From Pyrus communis (taxonomy: Eukaryota; Streptophyta; Magnoliopsida; Rosales; Rosaceae), in contig NC_084806.1 in NCBI RefSeq assembly GCF_963583255.1, positions 13,988,317-14,052,316 on the forward strand: a stretch of DNA of 64,000 nucleotides. Direction: 5' to 3'. The translations under genes were made by a program, and so were the position numbers. Positions 24,157 to 36,574 of this stretch are shown in pieces (the first letter of the stretch is position 1; each line of letters begins with the position of its first letter). The notes beneath the pieces were generated by a model. The model was not told the DNA's origin, searched no databases, and saw only the letters and a list, made by a program, of their open reading frames with translations.

Positions 24157-25031
24157 AGGGATATAGCTCAGTTGGTAGAGCTCTGCTCTTGCAATTGGGT
24201 CATTGCAATTATGGGTAGAATGTCTAATTGTCCATGTGGTAATGATAGTATCTTGTACCTGAACTGGTGGCTCACTTTTTCTAAGTAATGCGAAAGAGGA
24301 CCGAAACATGCCACTAAAAAACTTTAATGAGACAAAGATGGGCTGTATAAAACGTAGATAAGGTAGGATGGGTAGTTGGTTAGATCTAGTATGGATTGTA
24401 CATGGATGGTAGGTGGAGTTGGTGGCTCTCCTAGGATTCCCTCATCTAGGATCCTTGGGGAAGATAATCAAGTTGGCCCTTTCGAATAGCTTGATGCATT
24501 ATCTCTCTTCAACCCTTTGAGCGAAATGTGGCAAAAGGAAGAAAAATCTGAGGACCGACCCCATCATCTCCACCTCGTAAGAACTACGAGATCACCTTAA
24601 GGACACATTCGGCATCCAGAGGTTGCGGACCAACCATAGAACCTTGTTCAATAAATGGATCGCATTAGCTGTCTGCTTTCAGGTTGGGTAGTAAGGGTCA
24701 GAGAAAGGGCAATAACTCATTCTTAAAACCAGCATTCTTAAGACTAAAGAGTCGGGTAGAAAATGGGGAAAGCCCTATATTCCTGGTTCTCCTGTAGCTA
24801 GATCATCTAGAACCACAAGAATCCTTAGAATGAGATTCCAACTCAACACCTTTCCTTTTGAGATTTTAAGAAGAGTTGCTCTTTGGAGAGCACAATACGA
24901 TGAAAGTTATAAGCTGTGTTGGGGGGGTTTATTGTCTATTATTAACTTTTATGGTAGGATCAGTCGGAGGCTTGAAAGGCAATAGTTTACCCTATGGTAG
25001 ATGTTAGCGGTTCGAGTCTGCTTATCTCCGA
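24157..25031 (+). pseudogene. trnA-UGC: trnA-UGC, plastid-derived, intron-containing
   Basis: The 5' exon 24157-24194 (ATATAGCTCAGTTGGTAGAG, anticodon TGC retained) and 3' exon 24997-25031 (TTCGAGTCTGCTTATCTCC) flank a nearly full-length group II intron. The first base pair of the acceptor stem is damaged by a G-to-A change. Confidence 0.9.
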
Positions 25032-25190
25032 CTCTTGAATTTAGCCGATACAAAGCTATATGATAGCGACCAATTTTTCTGATTCGGCAGTTCGATCTAT
25101 GCTATGATTTATCATTCATAGACATTGATAAGATCCTTCTATTTAGTAGCACCTTAAATGGCATAGCCTTAAATAAAGTTAAGGGCGAGG

Positions 25191-28033
25191 TTTAAACGAG
25201 GAAAGGCTTATGGTGGATACCTAGGCACCTAGAGACGAGGAAAGGCATAGTAAGTGACGAAATGCTTTAAGAAGTTGAAAATAAGCATAGATCCGGAGAT
25301 TCTTGAATAGGTTAACCTTTCGAACTGCTGCTTAATCCATGGGTAGGCAAGACACACTTGGTGAATTAAAACATCTTAGTAGCCAGAGGAAAATAAAGCA
25401 AAAGCAATTCTCGTAGTAGTGGCGAGTAAAATGGGAGCAGCATAAACTGTGAAAACGGGGTTGTGGGAGTGTAATACAAGTGTTGTGCTGCTAGACGAAG
25501 CTATGGAGTGCCACACCCTAGATGGCGAGAGTCCAGTAGCCGAAAGCATCACTAGCTTATGCTCTGATCGAAGTAGCATGAGACACGTGGAATCCCTAGC
25601 AGAGACCACCTTACAAGGCTAAATACTCCTGGATGATCGATAGTCAAGTAGTACCATGAGGGAAGGGTGAAAAGACCCCTCATTGGGGAGTGAAATAGAA
25701 CATTAAATTGTAAGCTGTCAAGTAGTGGGAGGAGCTCAGGGCTCTAACCGTGTGCCTGTTGAAGAATGAGCTGGTGACTTATAAACAGTGGCTTGGTTAA
25801 GTGAACCCACCGAAGTCGTAGCAAAATCGAGTCTTCATAGGCCAATTGTCATTACTTATGGACCCGAACCTAGGTGATCTATCCATGACCAAGATAAAGC
25901 TTGGGCGAAACTAAGTGGATGTCTGAACTGACTTATGTTGAAGAATCAACGGATGAGTTGTGGTTAAGGGTGAAATGCCACTCGAACCTAGAGCTAGCTA
26001 GTTCTCCCTGAATGCGTTGAGACGTAACAGTTGACTGGGCATCTAACGATACCAAATCGAGGCAAACTCTGAATACAAGATATGACCTCAAAATAACAGT
26101 GGTCAAGGTTGGCCAGTGAGACGATAGGGGATAGGCTTTATCGTCGAGAGGAAAACAGCCCGGATCACCAACTAAGGCCCCTAAATGACCGCTCAGTGAT
26201 AAATGAGGTAGGGGTGCAAAGACGGACGTAAGGTTTGCCTAGAAGCATCCACCATTGAAAGAGTGCGTAATAGTTCACCAATCAAGTGCAAGAGCGTCGA
26301 AGATGAACGGGGCTAAGCAATATGTCGAAGTTGTGAAATGTAAAAATGCATTAGTAGGGGAGCGTTTTGCCTAAAGGGAAGCACCCACGCGAACGGCGAC
26401 GGAGGAAACGGAAGCGAGAATGTCGGCTTGAGTAACACAAACATTAGTGAGAATCCAATGCCTCGAAAACCTAAGGGTTCCTCCACAAGGTTCGTCCACG
26501 GAGGATGAGTCAGGGCCTAAGATCAGGTTGAAAGGCATAGTCGATGGACAACATGCAAATATTCCTGTACTACCCTTTGTTGGTCCCAAGGGATGAAGAA
26601 AGCTAGGTTAGCTGAAAGATGGTTATTGGTTCAAGGACACGGGGTGCCCCTGATTTTTTAGGGTAAGAAGGGGTAGAGAAAATGCCTCGAGCCAATGTTC
26701 GAGTACCAAGGGCCACAACGCTAAAGTAACCCATGTTATTCTTCTAAGAAAAGCTCGATTGACCTTCAACAAAAGGGTACCTGTACCCAAAATCGACAAA
26801 GGTGGGTAGGTAGAGAATACCTAGGAGTGTGAAACAATTCTCTCTAAGGAATTGTGTAATATAACCCCATAACTTCGGGAGAAAGTGTGCCCTCCTCACA
26901 AAAGGGGTCGCAGTGACCAAGCTCGGGCGACTGTTTACCAAAAACACAGGTCTTTGTAAAGTTGTAAGACTATGTATGGGGGTTGACACCTGCTCGGTGC
27001 CAAAAGGTCAAGGAAGTTGATGACCTGATGATAAGGGAGTCGACGATCGAAGCCCTGGTGAACGGCAGCCATAACTATAATGGTACTAAGGTAACGAAAT
27101 TCCTTATTGGGTAAGTTTTGACTCGCATGAAAGGCGTAACGATCTAGGCATTGTTTCAGAGAGAGGCTCCATGAAATAGACATGTTTGTGAATATGCGAA
27201 CTATCTGCACCTAGACAGAAAAACCCTATGAAGCTTCATTATTCCTTGGGATTGGCTTTGGGCCTTTCCTGCGCAACTTAGGTGGAAGTTGAAGAAGACC
27301 CTCTTCTGGGAGGGCCCGAGCCATCATTGAGATACTAGTCTGGAAGTGGTAGAATTCTAACTTTGTGTTTAGACCTACGGGCCAAGGGACAGTCTTAGGT
27401 AGATAGTTTTTATGAGGCGTAGGCCTCCTAAAAGGTAATAGAGGTGTGCAAAGGTTTCCTTGGGCTGGACGGAGGTTGGTCATTCAGTGCAAAGGTAGAG
27501 AGGAGCTTGACTGCAAAACCCATCCGTCGAGCGGGGACAAAAGTCGGCCTTAGTGATCCGACTATGCAGAGTGGAAAGGTCGTCGCTTAAAGGGTAAAAG
27601 TTACTCTAGGGATAACATGCTGATATTCCTTAAGAGCTCACATCGACGGGAAAGTTTGGCACCTCAATTTCGACTCTTCGCTACCTAGGGTTGTAGTATG
27701 TTCCAAGGGTTGGGCTATTCGCCCATTAAAGCTGTACATGAGTTGGTTTCAAAACATCGTGAGATAATTCGGTCCATATCCGGTGTGGGCGTTAGAGCAT
27801 TACAAAGACCTTTCCCTAGTACGAGAGGACTGTGAATGACACACTTTTAGTGTACCAGTTATTGTGCTTATGGTAAACGCTGGGTAGCCAAGTATAGAAC
27901 GGATAACTGCTGAAAACATCTAAGTAGTAAGCCCACCCCAAGATGAATGCTCTCCTATTCCAATTTCCCAAGAGCCTCTGGTAGCACAGCTAAGACATCG
28001 ATGGGTTTTTTACCCTTGCGGGGGTGGAGCGGC
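25191..28033 (+). pseudogene. rrn23: 23S rRNA, plastid-derived, nearly full length
   Basis: It starts TTTAAACGAGGAAAGGC and keeps the landmark segments GGATACCTAGGCACC, ACCCTATGAAGCTTC, CTAGGGATAAC, CATCGACGGGAAAG, CCTAGTACGAGAGGAC and TAAGTAGTAAGCCC. It has many transitions and small indels, including a ~30 bp loss near 26045 where the plastid gene has a GTAAAGCACTGTTTCGG segment. Short reading frames inside it are meaningless. Confidence 0.95.
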
Positions 28034-28177
28034 AAACCAAAAACTCTACCTTCCCCTCTATCTATCCAAAGGATGGAAGAGCAGAGGCCTTTAGTGTCCC
28101 CTCCAGTTAAGAACTTGGGCCTCACAATCACTAGCCAATATGCTTTTCTCTCATGTTTTTCTTCATTCATGGTTTGA
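28034..28177 (+). other. 23S-5S spacer with the 4.5S rRNA gene deleted
   Basis: The end of 23S (GGGGGTGGAGCGG) passes directly into CAAACCAAAAACTCTACC, which belongs to the 4.5S-5S spacer. The whole 4.5S gene and its flanks (roughly 200 bp in a normal plastid genome) are absent. Confidence 0.75.
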
Positions 28178-28300
28178 TATTCTGGTGTTCCAGGCGTTGA
28201 GGAACCACACCAATCTATCCCAAACTTAGTGGTTAAACATTACTGTGGTGACGATACTGTAGGGGAGGTCTTGTGGAAAAATAGCTTAACGCCAGAATGA
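28178..28300 (+). pseudogene. rrn5: 5S rRNA, plastid-derived
   Basis: TATTCTGGTG, GAGGAACCACACCAATC, GGTGGTTAAAC and GACGATACTGTAGGGGAGG mark a complete plastid 5S gene with several C-to-T/G-to-A differences. Confidence 0.92.
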
Positions 28301-28548
28301 TAAAAAGCTTAACATCTCTCATTCTTATTACTTTTTCAATATGAAAAAAAATTGAAAATGAAAAGGTCGTTTTATTCAGAACCCTAATCCAATTATGAAA
28401 TCCCTTCTCTCCCACTTCACATCTCGAAACACACCGTTCTTATAGAAAGAGAGGCGCTTTCACATCTTCCTAACCGGAATGGCTGGGGAGAGGAAATGTT
28501 CTTTTTTTTTTGGGTACTCATGGGAATAGATCCAATGGAGAAGGGGTG

Positions 28549-28622
28549 GGGCTTGTAGCTCAAAGGATTAGAGCACATGGCTATGAACCACGGTGTTGGT
28601 GGTTTAAATCCCTCCTCGCCCA
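28549..28622 (+). pseudogene. trnR-ACG: trnR-ACG, plastid-derived, anticodon mutated
   Basis: The full 74-nt length is kept (GGGCTTGTAGCTC ... CTCGCCCA), but the anticodon reads ATG instead of ACG. The T stem has a G-to-T mismatch and the T loop TTCGAAT has become TTTAAAT, destroying the B-box consensus. Confidence 0.9.
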
Positions 28623-29221
28623 TAAACAACCAAAAAGGGAAGAACCTTTCCCTTTGGGGGTAGAAAAATCATGATCGGGATAACTGACCCAAAGCTACGA
28701 AATTTAGGCATGGGTCTTTTGTTGGAATGGCCTTACTTTTTCTTTTTATTTATTTATTATTATCGTTAATGGCGAGTTATTTGAGTATAGTATGCCCGAC
28801 CCTAATTAGCATATTTTTTTTGTTTTACACCCCGTAATTCTTCCTCAGCCAAGCTGGGGCAGAATAGCAGAGCAAGTACAAGTATTAGTAACATAGCAAA
28901 AATGTGTTCCTCGTCATTAATATGTTTGCTCGTGGTAATTGTGGCCTCTCGAACGAATCGATGACTGCATCTTTGATGCACTTGCTAGTACATCTGAGAA
29001 TTCTTAATTGGATATTTGTAAATAGTCCCAGACTATGGAACAAAGGATTATCCCGGACCTACGCCGAGGTATTGACGGTGATTCTGAAATATTGCATAAC
29101 AGAATGTGATACGATGAGATAGAATCCAATAGAAACAAAGACACTGGGAACGGGTTATCTACTATGAACGATTAAAGCGAACATTTTCATTCCGAATTAA
29201 AGAATTGAGAATGAATTAAAT

Positions 29222-29293
29222 CTCCCAAGGTACGATTTGAACCTAGGACCAGTTAGTTAACAGCTGATTGTTCTACCACTAATCTACTGAGGA
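29222..29293 (-). pseudogene. trnN-GUU: trnN-GUU, plastid-derived
   Basis: Minus-strand 72-nt tRNA (TCCTCAGTAGATTAGTGG ... CTTGGGAG) with anticodon GTT retained; the D stem and T loop carry transitions. It lies between trnR and ycf1, as in the plastid inverted repeat. Confidence 0.92.
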
Positions 29294-29610
29294 ACAACAA
29301 GAGATTAAATCTCATAGAGTTCAATTCCTGTTTTCAACCCATGACCAATATGAACTCGAAGTTTCCTTTGTAACCCTTAAAACTTCTTCGTAGTGGCTCC
29401 GCTCCATGCCTTATTTCATAAGGAAGCTCAACACGGCTCTATTTCATAATATTCCATCCATATCCCAATTCCATTCATTTAATATCCATTTGGTGTCATT
29501 GACATAAGAGATGTCGTTTATAGTTTATCTCTTTCTATATATATGGAAAGTTAAAAAATCATCATATAATAATCCAGAAATTGCAATAGAAAAGAAAAAA
29601 TTGTAGGTTT

Positions 29611-30683
29611 GTGATGATTTTAAAATCTTTTATACTAGGTAATCCAATATCCTTATGTATGAAGATAATCAATTTAGTCGTTGTGGTTGGACTATATTAT
29701 GGATTTTTGACCGCATTCTCCATAGGGCCCTCTTATCTCTTCATTCTCCGAGCTCAGGTTATGGAAGAAGGAGAAAAAGGAATCAAGAAGAAAGTATCAG
29801 CAACGGTTTTATTACGGGATAGCTCATGATGTTCATATCGATCTATTATGTGGCTCTGCATCTAGCATTGGGTAGACCTCATACAATAATTGTCCTAGCT
29901 TTACCGTATCTTTTGTTTCATTTCTTCTGGAACAATCACAAACACTTTTTTTTTATTATGTATCTACTACCAGAAATTGAATGTGTAATCTTAGCATTCA
30001 ATGGTTATTCCTGAATAATCTCATTTTTTTTAATTATTCAACCATTTTATTTTACCAAGTTCAATGTTAGTCATATTAGTCAACATTTATATGTTTTGAT
30101 GCAACAACAAGATGTTATTTGTAACAAGTAGTTTTGTTGGTTAGTTAATTTGTCACATTTTATTCATGAAATGGGTTGGGTTGGTATTAGGTTGGATATA
30201 GAAAAATAATTCTATTAGATCTAATGTACTTATTAGATTTAATAAGTACCTTGTGTTAGAATTGAGAAATTCTATGGCTTGAATCTTTAGTATTCTCTTA
30301 TTTATTACTTGTGTCTACTATGTAGGCAGAATACCGTTTCCCATTGTTACTAAGAAACTGAAAGAAACCTCAGAAACGGAAGAAAGGTGGGAAAGTGAAG
30401 AAGAAACAGATGTAGAAATAGAAACAACTTCCGAAAGGAAGGGGACTAAATAGGAACAAGAGGGATCCACCAAAGAAGATCCTTCCCCTTCCCTTTTTTC
30501 GGAAGAAAAGGAGGGTGTGTTCAAAATCGATGAAACGAAAGAGATCTGAGCGAATGGAAAGGAAAAAACAAAGGATCAATTCCAGTTTAGAGAAACACGA
30601 TGTAAAAAAAGACCCGTTTATGAAACTTATTATCTGGATGGGAATCAAGAACAAGAAAATTCAAAGTTAGAAATATTACAAAA
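29611..30683 (+). pseudogene. ycf1: ycf1 5' fragment (inverted-repeat border copy), plastid-derived
   Basis: The N-terminus of Ycf1 (Tic214) is clear: [38 protein letters not shown] and [16 protein letters not shown], then a frameshift/stop near 29828. [20 protein letters not shown] follows, and an acidic [14 protein letters not shown] tail at ~30370. The ~1.07 kb span is what the truncated ycf1 at the IRb/SSC junction of rosaceous plastids normally has. Several stops break the frame. Confidence 0.9.
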
Positions 30684-30689
30684 AAAGAA

Positions 30690-31512
30690 AAAACTAATAA
30701 AAAAATGAATACATAAGATACATACACTAAAAGATAAGAAGAAATTCGACCGCCCCTACATATTTGATACCCTCTCCTACAAAAAAAACTCGCAATACCG
30801 ACTCCATTCGTAATTCCATCAATTACTCGTCTATCAAAAAAATGAGTTAGTTCAATCAATCTTTTTATACCTTTAGTTAAGAATAGTACATAAAAATCAT
30901 CTATGTAACCACAATTATATGACCATTCATATATTACATATATTATTTTATCCCCCAAAATTTGAATTTTATTAGGAACTCTGTTAACAAATGAATTAAA
31001 TAACTTCAAATTTTGTAAAGATGAATAAATAGGCTTATATAAAAAAGACGATATAAGGATTTCGAAAGAAGCTATACTAACTGAAAAAATTGCACTTGTG
31101 ATAAATTCATACCAATCCGCCAATTTTTATTTTATTTTTTATTTTGATGTAAAAGATTTATGGATTAACTTAACAATTTGGATAATATATCCAAATCTAT
31201 TCCTTCCTGATTGAAGAAAGGAATTCTTATGACTCCAACGAACAACGTAAATAAATGTAATACAAGCATCAAAAATAACATAGTATTGTCTGACTCATGG
31301 GGATATGACAAATTGCTTTTAGTGCCAAAACGAGTAATACTAATAAAAGGCTGCATTGTGCTTCTTACATTTTCATTACTATTAATACGATATGTGCTTA
31401 AAAAAAAAGGTTTTTTCATTGTTTTTCATCATTAAATATAATAAACGCAAATTTTTTAAATAATTTTGGGTCCTTCTTTTTCTTTACCCCATAGAGACAT
31501 TGAATAGAATGA
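30690..31512 (-). pseudogene. ndhF: ndhF 3' fragment, plastid-derived
   Basis: Minus strand, in broken frames: SSFYSMSLWGK at ~31510, then [49 protein letters not shown], and [20 protein letters not shown]. It is the C-terminal ~270 residues of NADH dehydrogenase-like subunit 5. It abuts the ycf1 fragment tail-to-tail, reproducing the IRb/SSC border. Confidence 0.9.
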
Positions 31513-31574
31513 ACTACTTTTTTTTTATTTTTATTTTTTGCCACTATAAGTTTGAAAATAAATGTTTAAATGTC

Positions 31575-31868
31575 CTTCAAAACTGCTGAATCTTGTACTG
31601 GTACATGGACAATTGTATGGACTGACGGTCTTACTAGTCTTGATCGTTACAAAGGTCGATGCTACAACATCGAGCCTGTTGCTGGAGAAGAAAATCGATT
31701 TATTGCTTATGTAGCTTACCCCTTAGACCTTTTTGAAGAATGTTCTGTTACTAACATGTTTACTTCTATTGTAGGTAATGTGTTTAGGATCAAGGCCCTG
31801 CGCACTCTACGTCTGGAGGATTTGTGAATCCTTCTAGCTTATGTTAAAACTTTCTAGGCTCAGGTTTC
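31575..31868 (+). pseudogene. rbcL: rbcL internal fragment, plastid-derived
   Basis: Open frame with [53 protein letters not shown] and [14 protein letters not shown], followed by a stop where the plastid gene has CGA (Arg) in LEDLRIP. This is about residues 50-145 of the RuBisCO large subunit. The gene comes from the large single-copy region, so its junction with ndhF is a rearrangement. Catalytic residues are not in this piece. Confidence 0.92.
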
Positions 31869-32032
31869 ATCCCAAATATCTCCTTAACCTATCATTTTTT
31901 ATCCTGATTGTGGGGCATTCAATGCACTTGATGTAGACCAAAAAGAAGAGGCCTCCCGTGGGCTGGGAGAGTAGCCGCCCCTTCATTTTCCTTCAACTGA
32001 TTCAGATACCAAATCGTCTCTTTTGGAGAGAG

Positions 32033-32330
32033 GTGCACTGATTAGGGGCCTTCGTAATGGCTAAAGGGGTCGAAGACCAAGAAGTGGGTTATTTATTAGC
32101 CAAGCATTCTTTTTACGGCTAGATCTAATCTCCTGCTCTTTGCGGGAAAAGAAAAAGAATTTCATCTTTATTTTTTTTTTTTTTGGGGGGAAGGGATGAT
32201 TAGGAAAATCCTAATGATTGCAGCTTTCTCCAGACCTCCGAGAAAAACATGAAAAAGAAGAAGATTCAATGGTACGATCCCTCCGTCACCCAGAATGAAA
32301 AAGGTGATCTCGTAGTTTTTGGTCTTACAT
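32033..32330 (-). repeat. Inverted second copy of the plastid trnI intron segment
   Basis: It is the reverse complement of about 23478-23762, sharing TTGCAGCTTTCTCCAGACCT, GGCTAGATCTAATCTCC and TGATCTCGTAGTTTTTGG (minus strand of the main copy). It carries its own substitutions. Confidence 0.85.
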
Positions 32331-33060
32331 TGACCTCTTTGAGCTCCTCTATGATGGTGTCTGCATTTGAGTAGAATGCTTGTTTTATTCATTTTACCAT
32401 TTAATAACTCATAATCAGATTTTGTTAACTAAATATTTGCAACTTGCCAATTTAAAACAGACTTCTCAAGTATTTCAATATTATTTAATGGATGAAAAAA
32501 ATGGAAATTCACTGAGATTGAATTTAAGTGGGATCTTCAACAGTGGTACCGAGGGTGTCTTTGGAGTATATCGAATCAGTATAGCTATCCTTCTTCTCTT
32601 CGACACAGCAATGAAATTTCCTTAGTATTTCACACTAAGCTCTTCAATCCTTTGTAGTTACTTAGTGTGCCGAAAGGGACATGATGTGTAACAGAAGAGA
32701 GAAAGCTTCTATAGAGAGGTCTTTATAGGGCACTGGATACCTAGATAAGCATCATATATAAATAAATCTCTATCTTAAACCCTACTATCGACAGGTCAAA
32801 AATCCAGTGCTAGTTTTTTAGGATCCACCATCTACGGAGGCACAAGCAATATCTAATCAATGAGAGGTATGTCCGCAAAATCAGAGCAAGTTTAGGTGGG
32901 AACAAGAAACGGAGAACAAGATATGAAGATAAATGGTTCAGAGAAAGAAGTAAAGCAGAAGAATGACATATCTGAGATCGCCAAATGTTTGGGAGTTCCT
33001 CTAATTCGTAATGTGGACCTCTAAGATATTGCGATATCTTTAATGGTAAAGACATAAACA
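32331..33060. other. Unassigned stretch between plastid insert and Copia RNase H
   Basis: A frame at 32380-32625 contains [20 protein letters not shown], which I cannot place. It may be further organelle DNA or Copia sequence. No boundary signal was found. Confidence 0.35.
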
Positions 33061-34920
33061 TTTGGGGATGTGCCTTGTGCATGTTTGATAAGTAATCAGC
33101 GTCAGCATAATAAACAAAGCAATCATCATTTTGATGATCAGGAGGGTCGGATTCACTCAGGATGCATTGGGATTAGCCCAAGTCCATATTACCTTTCAGG
33201 GTAGCGAACAAACGTCTTTAATACTAATTCAGTGGTTGCGTGTAGGTGCGGTGCTGTATCTTTACCAATAGATAAAAAATGAATGAGATGTTCTATTTAA
33301 CGCAATGAGCTAAGTACAACAAAGTGCAAAGTTGAACTCAGATATGGAACTTTGGATTCCATAACCTCTTTAAGGTTCTCATTTGCATACAGCGTATGGA
33401 AGATCATAGGTATACTTAAAAGGTAACACCTTCAGGGTGTAGTTCGATTAATTGACCAAAATATTGTCAGAACAACGTTTGAACTTTAAGCTAAAGCATA
33501 AACAAGTTTTCCCAAGATCCATTATCTCAAATTCTGTCTTCAGGTACGAAGTAATTTTCTCAAGCTCTTCCAGAGTCTTAGTGACATTCATGTCAATGAC
33601 ATAAATTGTAACTCTAGCATTTGGAATAAGACTTCATAGTTTAACATGCAATGGCATAATTCATATCCCTAACTGATCAAATAATCACTTAGATGGGTAT
33701 ACCACATCCACTGGATTGCTTCAATCTGTATGCGAAAGCCTCAAACGAGTTGAGAGGGTGTTCCATGGTTTGGAACTATTTGAACCAGTCCATGTAATTC
33801 TTCTAGAACTTCAATGTAAATCTCCGTATCTATATCCCCATAAAGAAACACTAACCATATGTCATAATGCTGCAGTCAATCACAAGGCGTTTGAGAGAAA
33901 CCTTGCACCGTAAGGCGTGCATCATATCACACTATTTCATTCATCTTATTACGCTTTCTTTCCCACTTGTAACACAACAGGGTTACCTTGGGCAATGTAG
34001 GAACTATGAGTCCAAGCACACTCTGGTAAGGAATTTAACTTGGATTGTAATTTCGGTTGTCCAATCAGTTTTACGTTATCACTAATCAACGTAACACAGT
34101 TCGATATCGTCACTTTCATTTATGTTTGTAGCTACTATATAAGTGAAAACATCACCAATGATAATCTCATTCCAATTCCATTATCTCATACAAACTAGTA
34201 TACGGGACCAAGAACTTCAAGTCTTAGGAGTAATCCGAATTAATCTCATGAGATGGAAATGATTTGAGATAGTGATCGAATATGGATTCATTTTATTTTG
34301 TGATCTTCCTCTTCTAGGGAAGTTAATCATATGAACTGAATGATTGGTCATGCTTTGGGCCAAGAACATATTGATTGGCTATCCGCGAGTGTACCGAACC
34401 ATTCAACAGGGGCGACACACTCTTCAGGGATGTTGACTCGACGTCCATTAAGTACGTCTATCCTTGCAAGCATGTTTGCAGCTGGTATATGAGGAATGTG
34501 TTTGGAGCAACATTCTGAAAGCTAAAATTCATTACACTTGCTTATCACACTTATGTGGTACGAGGATTGAGATGAGACATAGTGGGCAACGTCCATGCAA
34601 ATTTACGTCGTTCTATAGGAATGTTGATGTTCTTACCTCCCTCTAACAGCGGGAAGACTATCTCATCAAAGTGACAATCCGTAAATGAGTGGTAAAGAGA
34701 TCGCTTGCAAGGGCTCTAATAGAGCTAGTGTGAAAGAGAATTGTAATCGACAGAGATTCACATCCTTCTCTAAGGACCCATGTTGGTATATTACGGCGGC
34801 GTAACTTGGCATATGGAATGCACACCCCAATGTGTAAATACGAAGCGTTAGGTTCGTACCCAGTAACCAACTGTAACGTAGAAAAGGTTGAGTGGCAACG
34901 GGTCTCAAAGAGGACCACAT
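33060..34920 (-). pseudogene. Copia pol remnants (RNase H, reverse transcriptase, integrase)
   Basis: Minus strand: RNase H start (YADADYLSNMHKAHPQ) at ~33090; reverse transcriptase around the decayed active-site box with ELEKITSYLKTEFEIMDLGKT at ~33480-33640; integrase C-terminal part (LQLVTGYEPNASYLHI ... ASDLFTTHL) at 34658-34918. All frames are broken by stops and indels. Confidence 0.75.
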
Positions 34921-36371
34921 TGCTGCGTATGCGATTGCATAACCTTAGACAAAAACAGAAAGCCTAGTGCGTTCACCAAGGTCCAGACGATCATTTAAAT
35001 TACGCTTTATGATCACTCTGCGAGGCTATTTTGGGGTGAACATGGGAAATTGATGTCCAATTATAAACCTAAAAGAAATGCAATACTTATCTAAGCATCT
35101 TCGATATAAACACTTAGGCATTATCCAGTTTTCTAGACTTTATGGGATAATTAGGATGATAAACCCTTAAAGACGACCATAAGGTTTAGCAACAATGTGT
35201 GTGGGCAAACATGTGATCAGTTTGTCGATTCATCAACCAAAACCATAAGTATTTATATGGTCCACATTTTGGTTAGATTAGTCCACATATTCCCTTGAAT
35301 CCACAGTGAAAAGAGGGTCGTTTGGTATCTTTGCTAAGATGATTTAGAAAATCAAATTTCCTTAACGAGCAAGCTTGGCAAAGTATGCTTGTAAGCACAA
35401 GATCTTTACTTCAAGAAAGGAGATGTGTTGTGGCATCATTGTTCGACCTAAGTGTCCCAAATGGTCATGCTAAAGCAAGTAAACTGCTCAAATCACCGGG
35501 CTCTAGGCCGTCTACATATGGTTTATCCCTCGTTGGGAGGCAGCCCATTGGTCCCAAAACAAAGCTTCAGGCTCATTTTTGGAGGTGGTGCAAAGATATT
35601 CTTCTCTATTTTCCATTGATGGTTTCAATCATGATTATGGTCATCTCGAATATCCTTAAGACTCAATGATGTTCTTTTGGAACGGGGAGAATATAAAGTC
35701 TCTTAAATGGTAATTTAGTACTATTCATACAATGAGAAGTGTGCCAATGCTCTTAATCAGGTTGGATAGACCTAAAGTCGTTGCTAGAGATGTGATTTAA
35801 GTATAAAGTTAGTGTGCGTAGTCTCGCATTCTTCCAGACAACTAACTTTCCCACATTCGTACCTAATCACGTGGTTAATTGAATTCGGTCACATGTATAC
35901 AAGAAATATGATTCAATTAACTCATATTTGAGGACATATCGATAAGATTATCCACAACAAAAAACAAACACCAAATGAGAATCCAAGAACATAGAAGAAT
36001 GTTCACAAAGTAAACCAAAGTTACTAAGGTGATTCGGCTAACATGGCCTTTCATGCCAAAATTTTGTTATTCCAATGGTGTTCGGTGGACAAAAATTAGT
36101 CTCACATATAGATTACGAGAATGGTACTCCACAATGACATTGGTAGGGGCACGAACAGGTGCATAATCAATGATATCTTCCATCAAAATGGAAGTGAAAT
36201 CTGCATGGTTGGGGTTTGAGAACAATATCCTTTATTCTTGAAGTTTTAGGTCTTAGGTGCTAAAGATCACGTTTTGGGCATGATGCCACACCTTGGGGCA
36301 CACTGATTCTACCATATGTTGTAAAAACAAACTCGAAATTAGATTATGAGAGTGACAGACCCATACTTAGG

Positions 36372-36574
36372 TTCGATAAGCTCTAACCAAAGCTGGAGAG
36401 GTTTGTTTGGTAAGCCTCTGCCAAAGCAGAGCAATGTCGTTCGATGGGCCCCAGTCAAAACTAGGAATCAGCATTCGGTAGGCCTTGACTGAACTAGGTC
36501 GAGTTATTCGGTAAACTCCAGCCGAGCTGGGTCAATATCGTATGGTAGACTCCAGCTGAAGCTGGGTCTATACC
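36372..36574 (-). repeat. Tandem array of six ~33-bp units with inverted arms in the Copia interior
   Basis: Units begin with variants of TTCGGTAG and contain arms such as CTCTGC/GCAGAG (36416-36431), CCAGC/GCTGG (36519-36530) and CCAGC/GCTGG again at ~36552. The array lies in the integrase-upstream part of the element. Confidence 0.65.

Noticed and set aside
22541..28300. A functional rRNA operon or bacterial contamination
   Set aside because: The sequence is plastid-type with plastid intron-containing tRNAs, many indels, an absent 4.5S gene and damaged tRNAs, and it lies inside a Copia element. It is a nuclear fossil.
30587..31123. 178-codon minus-strand frame as a new membrane protein
   Set aside because: It is the ndhF C-terminus extended past its lost stop into the ycf1 fragment.
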